From Setaria digitata (Eukaryota > Nematoda > Chromadorea > Rhabditida > Setariidae), in NCBI GenBank assembly GCA_003640385.1, contig RCAB01000052.1, forward strand, positions 156,133 to 220,132: a stretch of DNA of 64,000 nucleotides. Direction: 5' to 3'. This document shows positions 38,368 to 51,125 of the stretch, one piece after another. The translations under genes were made by a program, and so were the position numbers. Below the pieces are notes generated by a model. That model did not search any database. It was given only the letters and a program-made list of their open reading frames with translations, and was not told the DNA's origin. The first letter of the stretch is position 1, and every line of letters begins with the position of its first letter.

Positions 38368-41300
38368 TTATTTTGCATAATATGGATAGTATGGATTTTG
38401 AGCAGTTGGATACGGTTGCGCACCAAATGGCGGAAATGGAAATGGTCCCTGTTGATACATATTGCTTGGTTGACACATTGCCTATATGAAAGATTTTTTT
38501 TTTCTTCTTAAATATTATTTTGAAACGGCAAGAAAGAAAATTTTGAAAATTATAATCTTTGTTGAAAATTGTGATAATTGCGCTTAATATCATTCACATT
38601 CTGGATGGTAAAATCATAATAAAATATACAGATTTATTCGTTATTTCAAAATGCATTGGAGATTTGATTGAATTATCCATTTATCAGTAGCATAAATTAT
38701 CAACATTACTTTTGTAAGAAATAGTTTATTTCTTTTTTTTGTTTTTAACTTTTCGGACAAAGAAAAGGAAAATGAGACAAGAAAAACATACTTGTTGATA
38801 GAATTGATTTTTCAAATCCGGTATGCCGTCAGGTAAAGCACTTAAATTTAACAAATGTTCCGGATTTGAATCCGGCGTACCAACAGTATGCGCATTATCA
38901 CAACGTTTCCCGTCTTTCACCAGTATTGAAACATTCATTTTCCTATAAATTTTTCCATCCATTCTTTAATAATTGAAATGCTTGAAAAAAAAGAACATGA
39001 AGAATTTGCAATTGCAAGAAAAAAAAAGCAAAAAAATTATGTGAAAAAGGAAATTTTCCTTCCTTGAAATGATTAAAATACACATATTTGAATTGATTGC
39101 AAGAAATGAAATGCTCAAGGACAGCCATACTTGTCGAGATTGCTACCATCAAGTGGTGTTGGTGTCCTGGATGGACCGGGTGATTGACTTTCACCTCGTC
39201 CTCTGGTACCATCCGTCATTTTCCTTTCTTTCTCCTGGCGCTTACATTTATATCGATGATTTTGAAACCAAATTTTTACCTTAAAAAAAAAACAGGGAAA
39301 TCCCCGAAATGCTCTAGTTATTATACAGTAGTAAAATACTCAATAACTATACAAAAAAAAATGTTATTTATTACAATCAAACAACAAATAAACAAACAGA
39401 GGAAAAAAACAAACAGATGAAATTCTTAATTAGAAAAAGAGCAAATAAATAGTTATACTTAAAGGTAAAATGAGAAGACCAGAAAGTGCAGTTAATTGCA
39501 GTTAATTAGCAACTAAACAGCTAATGATGATAACGCACCTGTGTTGCGGAAAGTCCAATTGAATTTGCCAACGCTTCACGTTCTGGCGCCGTTAAATATT
39601 TGGATGCGCGAAAACGTCGTTCCAATTCATAAACTTGATTTTGTGAAAAAAGTACTCGCCGTTTTCGCCTAGATCCAACATGACTAGATAAGGGTAACTG
39701 CAAACCTTGCATTGCCGCATGTGCAGGATTAATACCACAATTTAGACCAAAACTAGAACCAAGTCGAGGCACTGCAATTAGCAAACTTAAGTTCAGTTAA
39801 TTAACCGCTTAATTAATTAATTAATTTCCCGGCAATTTGAATAATGTTTGATTTTATATATATATAAATTTTTTCTTCTATATATATATTTTTTTTTCTT
39901 ATGTATATATATACTTATATATCTATACTTTTTTTTCTATATATAAGAAATATATATATATATACATATATAAAATATATATGAAAATATATTTTATTTT
40001 TTCTTTTTTTTCTATATATATATATACATAGTAATTCCGAATAGTTTGATTCATTTATAATTATATTATATTAATTTAATTTAAAGAAATGGAAACAAAT
40101 TATAAAAAGAAAGTTCCGGCCGATAAAATTATTTTTAAACTATAAATAAAAACAAACAGCAAAATAAAATAAATATAGAAGAAGAAGGATCAATATAGAA
40201 TGAAAAGAGAGAGAGAGAGGGAGAGGAAAAAGATGAGGGAGAAAAAAAATCAGGAAGATGTTTGTTAAAGAAAACTTTTACGTTTAAGGTAAATTGGCGT
40301 CCTGCTGGCCATCCAAACTGACCAGTGTCCACAACAGGTATAAATCGAACTTTCCATCCGATTCCCGTGCACCTGACTTTGGAGAACTTAATAAACATCT
40401 ACCACCAAGGGTGTATGAAGAATTCTGACTGATTGACTGATGACTTAGACGATCATTCATTTAGTTACCTAATTTATTGTTTTTTTTTTTCTTATTCACA
40501 CTAAACTATATCATTATTCAATCTACAATATTACTAATTAGCAATTGCTTCAATTAAATTGCATGCTCAAATTAAACTACAATCTTTTCCTATCGTTAAA
40601 AAAGAGGGAAATCATTTGCTGTATAATACTAATTAGCGAATATATTTACAATACCAATAAGAAAAACTTTAATCATGAAAATAATATTTGAGATTGTTGC
40701 AACTTTTTTGACAAATATTTTTGGTAAATGATGGAAAATTTTGATTTTTTGTTAAAAATTAAATTGTTAGTATTTTTGTTTTGTAGTTTTGTTTATTACC
40801 TTATTTTATCATGTTATTTCATTCATTTTTTCCAAATGCTAAACAAAATATTATCACGAACTATTTTAAATTAATGGTTAAAAGTTTCAAATTTTAGATT
40901 TCATTTTCATTATCATAATCGTTTTGTTTTTTCTTACCATTGCGTCTTTTATTTCATTTGAAAAGCGACAAATAATAAAATTTTTTATTTAATATTTCCA
41001 TCTTCTGTTTTCATTCAAATTCGCCAAAATGATTGCATGCCAGGAATCTTCTTCAAAGAGCTTTTTTTTTTTTTTGAAAATTTCAGCCCATTTTCAATCC
41101 GTTTCTCCGTATCCTATAGCAATACCAGGGGACGGATTACTGTATCCACAAATACTTTGGCACTTTTTTCTGCAGCAAATTTTATTTGCGATTGAATCAT
41201 TTTTTTTTTTCTTTTTATTGTTCAATAAAAGTTGAATTTTCCATCCTTTCTCAGTTTTTTTTTTTTCAAATTTTTATTTTAATTTATATTTGTCATTTTA

Positions 41301-44300
41301 TAAAAATTCGTTAAAACGAAACATTTATTGGCTTAGACTGGCAACAAAAGGTAAAGAAAGGAAAGTGCTGAAGAAAGGCGAATATTTCACACTTCATTAT
41401 TTTCCGGTTTCTAATTCTCATTTTTAATTTCAGGTAAATAAGAGAATAAAGACGAAGGAAGAGAGCGAGAGAGAGAGAGAAAGGCGAGAGAAAAGTAAAG
41501 GTGTGAAAGAATGTGAGGAATTGGAAATTTTTTGAGAGGAAAATTTTTTACGAAAATTTAAAAAAAGAAATTGAAAATGTAGAAAGAGTAGAAATGGAAA
41601 GAAAAAGAGCAGAATAAATTATTCACTGATATGATAAGATGAATTCGAAAAGTTTTTAAATTATCGGTTAAAGGGAAACGATTGAAAGCGACAACACTGA
41701 CAAATCCATTAGGTAAACACGAAAGAGAAATGTTTCCTTCAAAATGTTTATTGATGAAATTTAATTAGCAAAATTTAGGAGTAAAAAAAGAAAGAAAATG
41801 GGTTAAATCACCGCAAGGCAAATGCAATTTGAAATATTAAACTAAATTGATCAAACATTTCCTATGTTGATTTCGGCTTAATTAAACGACCAGTTAATTA
41901 GACATGTCAAATTTACATATCAATTATAAAGCCTATCATCACACTATCATACAGCTATAATTCTAGCTAAAAAATGAACAGCTCAGATATAAATCTACAC
42001 CCAGGATTTCTCTGCCGCCACCAAAATTATATTCATCAGTTTATCATAATAATGATCACAAAATTAAAAAAAAAAAAAGCATGAAAATAAAGAATATAGA
42101 AATAAAAGTGAAAAAGGTCATGATTGTCGGTGAAAAAAAAAAGTGAAATTTAGCAAGATTCTTAAGAAAATCGAAAACTAAAAATCAGTAGTAACAAAAC
42201 TTAAGAAATAACACAAAAAGAACTTTGTATTTCTTCAAATTTTGTGCAAAAAAAAGAGAAGGATGTCGAAAAAAAGGGAAAATAATATGATTTTCTATTA
42301 TGCAACGATAAGTTTAATCATATGTTAATATGGTAGTAAATAAAGTTTAATAAATCGGTCTTCAGATAATCCATCCACTTTTCATCTACTTCAAGTGAGT
42401 CCTAAATCTCAAACTATTATCATCAGTTCTTATCGAAGGATTTTATAGCACTAAAATTATCCTCATTGCTACCGATCAAAATTAATTAGACAACTAACTT
42501 TAGCTGTGCTGATGAAAAATGCAAAATTTTGATTTTCACATCAGAAGAAGCCGATGAAAAATCAATTTTTGAATAATATTTTTTCTCATAAGACTATTTG
42601 CGGTTGAAGAATTTATCAAAAAACTCTAAATTCAGTCAAATTTAAATTTTATCTAGTATCTATAATTTGCTTACAGAGACTGTAAGAGACATTTTGCAGT
42701 GTAAATTTTTTGGGCAATTTACTTACCATTTCTATACTGATCAATTAACATGACTGCTCAAGAATTACATAGCATTGGTTGAAATTAGATATTTAATTCA
42801 TAAAATTCAGCTGCTAAAAAAAGTTTTTAAATTGCTTAAAAGATTTGAAAAAAGAGCAAACTTTTCTATTCCTTATATTGGACTAAATTAAATCAATGCA
42901 AAAGTTTTATGGACACTACGATACACAAAATATATTTAATTAGCTCTTATTTGCTACAAAATGACAAATTACAACAAATTTTCAGCTACTTATCGTTTTC
43001 TCATTCAAATTGAAATAGAAAAGAAACGTTTATATTTCTATACATCATTTAATTTTAACAAAGTTGAAAATTGAAAGTTTAAATTCAAAAATTTTTACCA
43101 AAAAAAAAACGAAATTTTTTTTTTCTAATTTGCTTTTATTTTTCTGTTTTAACAAACGAATGAGAAAANAACGAAATTTTTTTTTTTCTAATTTGCTTTT
43201 ATTTTTCTGTTTTAACAAACGAATGAGAAAAATATTAAATAGAGGAGGGAAAAGAGCAATTAAAGAGAATTCAAATTTGGAAAACTATTACGATAATAAA
43301 ATTATAATAAAAGTTATAAAATTGGTCAATAATTTTAGCAAATGATACATTTTACAGAGCTGAAATTTGAAGAAAAAAAAAAAAAAAAAAAAAAGCCAAA
43401 ATATGATTTTGTGCAAAGATTAGCAAATTTGTGGAGAAATTCCATGAGCTTACCAAGTCNTTATAATAAAAGTTATAAAATTGGTCAATAATTTTAGCAA
43501 ATGATACATTTTACAGAGCTGAAATTTGAAGAAAAAAAAAAAAAAAAAAAAAAGCCAAAATATGATTTTGTGCAAAGATTAGCAAATTTGTGGAGAAATT
43601 CCATGAGCTTACCAAGTCGTGGATCATGCGTACCGTACCAACCAGCAGCTGATGGCGCGTTTGCAACGTAGCTAAAATCAAAACCCTAAGTATTTTTGGA
43701 AATATAATATTTTATTTTCCGGTCCACTATTCGTTTTTATCCGGTTATATCATATACTTTTTGGTGATATGAAATTAACTTTTTGCTAACCTCGAAAAAT
43801 CCGCAGCCGGTTGATAACTATTCCCAAAATGACCGGTAAGATATGGCGAAGCGCTAAATGCGGATGATGCTGTAGCAGCACCAGCATGTGATGCTATTGA
43901 TGCTGTACCACTGCCTGAACCAGCTCCGGCTACTGAATGTATTCCGCTATTGGTTGGCCGATAGCCGGAAAATCCTACCGGTGATGCTTCCAGTGATGTT
44001 ATACTACCCGACGCAGAGTTTGCTGCCATTTTCAGCAAACGTTGATGAACTCGAGCTGAAACAAATTTTTCGAAATTTTTGCTTTCTGGAGTAGCCAAAA
44101 CTAACCGGAACACTACAATTCATTCAAGTTATCCGGTTAAATGTCTTCCTGAAAATTAAACTTTACCATATTATCAATTTTCACTCGGCAGAAAACAAAG
44201 GGCTACTGCGCTAATTAATTGTTAATAAATTATTCCACTTATCACATTTATTACTAATTACAGTATGCTACTATCATATCAAACTACCTAAAACATTCAC

Positions 44301-47300
44301 AATATATTTTTATGATCGAATAGCCTGTCATAAATTAGTATTCTTTTAACGTTCCCATCACTATCATTTTTACATTACCGTATTATAAAGCTTTTGCATC
44401 CTTGCAAAAAGCGAAAAAAAAAATTAAGAAAAAATTAAATTAAGAGAAATTAAATTAATCAGTGGACTGGAAAAATTCAAATTTTTATCCGGAAAATTTA
44501 AATTGAAATTTGCATTTGCTTCATACTAAATTTAATTATTATTCAAAGAAATTTCGATAAATTTTTAATCTTCAATTCTTTTAATTCTACTGTTTATCAA
44601 CTTTTTTGAAATCATTCCTATTTAGGCAGCAAATATATAATAGAAACATTTTTTTTTTTAATAAAAATATTTTAAAATATAAAATGCAGGATTTAAACTA
44701 ATACAAATGAATTTGTTTAATCAAATTTTCGCATCTGCTGTGAAAATAAATTTGCAATTAGAAAACATGCTTAAATTTTGAATTCAAAAAAATTGATCGA
44801 TATTCGAATTTTCATTAAATATCGAAATCAAATTAACCCATACAAGTCTCCTATAAATAATGAAAAGGAAACATATTTAACTATGAAAAATTTGCAAAAG
44901 TTGAATTCTCGGTTGTCATTAAATGACAAACATTAAAAATCTTCTTTCTGGATATTTTCAAGGATAATTTTTATGCCTTATTCGGTAATTAAAATTGAAT
45001 TTAATTTGACAAATAGAACCAATTACATAACGTATATTGAAGTGGACTACTTCATGAAATAATCTATTGCCGCTTAAATATTAATTAATATGTTTGCTTA
45101 CTTATTACGAATTACTACAAGTAGCCCATTCACAGAATTCAATTCTTCCATGTAAATAAATAAATTTTATTCTATTTAAAATGTCTGAAATTAAATAACT
45201 TCAGAACATTCATGTGACATTAATTTACTTAATATCAATTAAGATAGCACGTCGAAATAATTCTCTGCAGTCATACTAATCATATCATCAATATCATGTG
45301 AAAAATTTGATAAAATTTACTTCTAGAAAAGAATTTAAAAAAAAAACCAAACTGAGATTTAATTTTGTAAATTTACAGAGAATAAATAAAAATTAAAGCA
45401 AAAGAGAAGTATAACATAATTGTAGATGTGAATATAGACAATATAATACTGCTGATATTGTTGACAATATTGCAATGGAAAATTGAATAATCCCGCTAAC
45501 CACCCAATTGATCTTAAAGGAACTTATACAGTTTGAGTATATGATTGGTAATTAATTCTGCTAATTTAATTTTTTCCAATATAACTTTTTTTTTTTAAAT
45601 TCGATGAATTTCACTAAGAGGATACAGTTTTTAATTATTCTTTCTTTTTTTTTTTTTTTGGACTCTTTTTATCTTCCTAACCAGTATGTTTCTCGAATTT
45701 GATAAGCTTAAATTAAATTGATGCAGTATGTAGAGGTTATTTTTGTATGATAGCTGAGATGATAGAACAGGAAGTTAATTCTTTAAAATTGAATATGCTC
45801 AAATCAATTGTGTTTAGAATCACGAAAAGCGTTACTAATCGATTTTTTTTTAATATCAAATTCTATAAAGAATTCGAAAGTTAATTATAGCCAGCCGTCA
45901 TGAAATTCAAAAAATAGAAAACCATAAAGAGTACTGCTTCATACCCTTTTTCATGTATCAATTTTAACTATTAATTATAAGAAATTGGAAAATTATGTCT
46001 TAATTAAGTGCATTGATCAAAAATGATTAATTTTCTTATATTCTACATTTTCCGTTTCTTTCAGTTCTGATGAAAATTTGTAGTAAAAAAAAAAATTAAT
46101 TAGTAAACTAATAAAGATTGAATTTCAATTAATGTAAAAATTTAAAAATGTTTGAAAATTTTTAAAACAAATTTTAAAAGGAAATATACTGGAACAAAAT
46201 GTGAATTAATAACTGACCGACCCTTCATCCTATACAGTAGTTAATTCAATGAGTGGAATTGAATTTTCATGAATTTTTTTTTTCTCATTTTCCTTTTTAC
46301 CTATTTGAGAGAGAAAAAAAGGATGGTGACGAGGAGGAGAGGAAGAAAATTTTTAAATTTTTAAATTTAAATCCATTTAGTGAAGTACACTTTGGAAATA
46401 AAAACAAAAAAAAAAAAATTTTTTTTTTTCATTTTCTTACTCGCTTCATTTTTTTCAGACAGAAAAATATCCTAAAATAATATATCTGTCAAATAAAAAC
46501 AATCTAGTCACATTTATCTCAGTATTAAAATTAGCCAATCTCTTGAAATGAAATGATGATATATTTGCCAAACAAAAACAGCCTAGTTTCATTAATCTTA
46601 GTCTTAAAATTAAATATTGACTAGGAAAAAAGAAGGAAAACAAAAAAAGAAAAAAAATTAGAAAAGCACGAAAATTTTTTCATCTTTTTTTTTTTTTTTT
46701 TTGCTAGTACAAGCAAAATTTTACCCCGCCTTTCTCGTCGGTATTTCTCCTTGGTCCCTCCCCCGCACTCTGGTATTTCTCTCTCCCATTTCCCTTCTGA
46801 TATTCCAAACTCTCCCTTCCCGCTTATAGCACTTTCTTTCTTTCATTTCGCCCCCTCTCTTTTCCACCCATACACTCCCGGCATTTCCCATATTCCCGCG
46901 TTCTCTCGTTATCTTTTTCTTGCTAGAAAAAAAAAAAAAAAAGAAAAAAAGGAGGAAATTAAGCTCAATACGATAGATCTATTAGTGCTAAGACTAATTC
47001 CTCTTCTTCTACTACAAACTAGTACTAGTACTACTATTAAATGGCCACTTGTACACATCTCCCCGCCCGCTCTGCTCCCTCCTCGACCTCTCATTGAAAT
47101 CTTTTGATTTCCACTTCAGCTCTCAACTCCACCTCCTTTCCATTCCTTTTTTCAGTGGTTCGATCGCGGAAAGGCGGTCTTCGTTTAGCTCCCAAATAGG
47201 TGGAGTCTCAACTAAGTAATTAGCCAATACGTGAATGAGTGAGTATTTCTTATTATGCATTGTTTTTTTTTTTTCTTTCTTTTCATTGATCATCTTATCA

Positions 47301-50300
47301 CTAGGTTGCATTATTTATCAGTTGATATCTTTCTTTTTTATTAATTATTTTACTTTCACAATAAAATTTTCACTTATTATTCATTTTTTCTTTTTTGTTT
47401 GAAAAGAGTAATGTAATGTCTCCAAAAATTTATTTTTATTAATCGTTTTTGTTGCATTAAAATTCATTTACTCATTTAGGCATTCAATAACTTTAATTAG
47501 AAGAATTTTTGCTTATGAATAAAGTACAATGAATAGTTTTTTTTTTCGTCGATATTAGCGAACAAATTTTGTTATTAATCTGTCCTAATTAATTAGTTAA
47601 AGCTGAAATTTACATTTAATTTAAGATCCACGATCAATAAATGTGTAGTGATAGTTAATTGCGCTTTCAATACTGAAAAAAAAAGAAATCTTAGTGTTGT
47701 GTCATTCTGATTATTTATTTAACTTTTGTTTAATTTGATTTCACCTTCATTTATTAGTTTAATTGTCACAGTGGCTTAAAGCACAATGTTAGTGCAGTAT
47801 TGCTTTTGTGTTGAAGTTTCTTTTAAGCTTAGTTGCACTAATTTAGTTGCTAATTTAATTATCTCAATGAATTGATGTACGATGAAGTATAATCTTATCT
47901 CTAATTACTTAGTTTTGTCTACCGAGTTTCAATATTTTCTGATTTCAACGTTCTCTTTAATCAGTGTTCAATTTAAGTTTCCTCAAATAAGGTAAATTTA
48001 CCTATTAATCTAATCATCATAATGAATGAATACATACTGACAGCAAACTATTACTTAATATTGCTTTTCTAATTTGCTTTTTTAAGTGATTATTTTTAAT
48101 TTTCATAAAATTGAAAATAGAAATAGTTACCATTGATTGTTTAATTATGTCAAAAAAAGAAAAAAGAAGTGGATGATTGGTTCAATTTTAGTTTGATGAT
48201 GCCAAAACTAGTACAGAAGTAGCGAATCGTTTAAGGGTAAAGACTATTTGATAAATATTCAAAGTGATAAGGTCTCGAAACTTTAAAAATCTTTCGTTCC
48301 GTAGATTATATGTCATTTCTTACTAAAAAATTATTATGAAAAAAATTTTTAGTCTATTGGATGAATGTTTGATGCATTTTGACCATATTTTGTTAAAAAT
48401 CGAAAGATAATTTTCACATGTATTATGGACATTTAATAAGCGTCATGCTATTAACGATAAAGAGTTGTATTTGGCGTATTTTTTTTACGTAAGATACTGA
48501 TAATTATAATAGGTATAAATAATGTTTACAGTGGTACAACTCTTAATGAAATATAAAAAGATGACAAGACAATATATTGAAAAAATATGCTGGTAAAATA
48601 AAATAACATGCAAATATAATGATCAGCATATTTTATCAGCATGTCTATTTAACAGCATCATACTTATGAATTGATAAGCATTCTGATAAAATAGGATAAA
48701 ATAAAAATAAGAATACTAATAAATACAGTAAGTGTTGCAGATTTGGAGAAATGAGTGAGCAATTTTAAGCAATTTTCAATTTACTATAAAACGATTTATC
48801 GAAGCTTTATCGAATGATGCAATCAATCATCGTTTCTACGTGCGTGGATCACCACACTATAATGGTAAGATCTATGAAATTTCATTTAATAACTGATTTA
48901 GTAATGGTAATATAAATTAAATGAAAATATTGGATATGGCATGTTCCATTATCATAAAACTTTGTAAATCAATGATTTTGTCTTTCATTTTTGGCGATGA
49001 TCGAATAAATTAATAATCGATTAATCTAGTGTTTTTTTATTCGCATATTTGAAGAAATGCTTGAAATAAGCAATTTTCAATCTAATTAGCATTTTTAATG
49101 CAAAACAACTGTTGATAAATTGAAATAAAAATAAAAAATACAAAAATTCAATCAATAATAAATAAATGAATCAGAGAGTATTTAGTTACCGTATTCTTAG
49201 TAGGAACAAGTAGGTGTTAGATTGATTGGCTAGTAACACTCGATGTCTATTGCTAGCCTTAATATGGACAAGATTTAAAAAGATTTTTCTCTAAAATTAC
49301 TTTCTCAATTCCTTAAAATTTCGCAAATTTTTACGAATTTGAATATTACACTAAGTGTGACATTTGGTAGAAGATAGAAAAGAGCAGCGATTAATTAATG
49401 AATGTATAATTAACTAAGAGATAAATTTCCGTTTCATAGGAACTATGTTGCAACAAAATTCAAGTACAAAATTTCTGATTGTCAAATATTTTCACTGGAC
49501 AGATATAACTAGCACTAAGAAAAGTTCTTCAGAATTTTCTGATTTTGCCAAAAAAGAAATTCAAATTCTGATGCAATTTTAAAAAGTTATAATTAATTAT
49601 GTTGATTATTGTGCTTAAACTTTCAAAATTATTGTAATTTCTTTAGAACAGCGTCATCTCAAGCATAATATTTACTAATTTTGTTTCTTCAAAAAAACAA
49701 AGTCTAAATTTTGATGAAATTTAAAATATCATAATTAATTACATTGATTATTATCCTTAATCTTTCAAAATTATTGCAATTCTTTACAGCTATGCTACCT
49801 AAAACATAAAATTAAATTTTGTTTCATTTCCTTCTTGATGCTAATCAAATCACTGTCTTCCATTGATATTTGACTAATTGATAACCACAGCATTCAGGTT
49901 AACAATTTGTCATGCTAATTTTTTTTTCTGGCCAATTTTCATCTTATTTTTTCACCCACTTTTTTTTGGAACTTTTCTATTTAAAAAACGAACCGGTATA
50001 TTGATTATAGAATAGAAAAGTTTGTCATTTTTACCTAAAAAAATTTTAACTCCTATAAATTTTCTTTTACTAATTGATTAGTTGAGCCAGAAAATTTGAA
50101 AAAGTTTTCCAAAATATTTTAACACTTTACAAATCACATTTGATGTTATGCTACATCAAAATTATATAACAGTGAATTATTACCGTACCTCAATAATTTC
50201 AGGTTTCTTTCTATAAGTTAATTTTTTTCATTCGTCATTCCTACATATTTTTCTCTTTCATATATCAAATTTATCTACCTCATAATTAATTACACAAATA

Positions 50301-51086
50301 ATTAACCTTGTAAGTAACTCTTATGCATTCTCAATTATTCACTTCTATTTAATCAATGTTTGATTATCCTTCTGGTCCACTTCTATCACAAATGCTCCAA
50401 GTAGTGCAAGGAAATCAGGAAGAACACATAATTTGCACCAGAAGGAAATAAAAATGAAATAAATCATGCTAACTCATTTTCCGGAACATGCCAGATAATT
50501 TAGCACTATTACCGAAATTCCGGAAAAAATATTCAGGAAATGAATTCATTCAAGTAGCGATGGTTGAGTAACCTCTAAAGTTGGTTTATCGCTCAAAATA
50601 AAAGAGTTCAAGGGATTTTATAATCGCTTAAGCATTTTCAGATGATTTTTAAAATTTTTATTTCTTTAAAAAAAATTCAAACATTTCAAATTTCTCTTGT
50701 TATAGTGCATCATTAGGTACCTCATCTCTGGTTAAAATTAAATTACAAATAGAAAAAAATTTACATCCAGTTCTAACATTATCATTTCAGTAAGCTAATT
50801 AAATCTCTCTGGCTTAATTTTTCGGTAAATTAAACTTGATGTTTGCATTTCATCTTTCGATAGCATGAAAAAGATAATGAAATTTATATTAGGATGTAAA
50901 AATGGAAATGTGTAAAATTACAAATCCTTATGATACAAAATTAGTAAATATCTCTTCTAACTTCTTTTTTCTGCCCTATATCTTTCACACTAAATAAGTA
51001 ATTTAAGAAAAAAATAAATAAATAAACTTTAAGTGTAAATACAAATGCATTTGAATCAAAAAAAAAAAAAGAAGATTGAGAGAGAG

Positions 51087-51125
<39 letters not shown>

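Noticed and set aside
43064..43345. 93-residue plus-strand frame
   Set aside because: Reads through an N and a duplicated contig end, mostly poly-A/T sequence.
46751..47107. 118-residue Pro/Ser/Phe-rich plus-strand frame
   Set aside because: Non-ATG start context and pyrimidine-rich composition; broken by a poly-A/Lys stretch; no domain. The block is kept only as a GC-richer island.
50366..50448. Inverted repeat tccttctggt ... accagaagga, possible hairpin RNA
   Set aside because: Only 10 paired bases around a loop of about 60 with no further pairing, so not miRNA-like.
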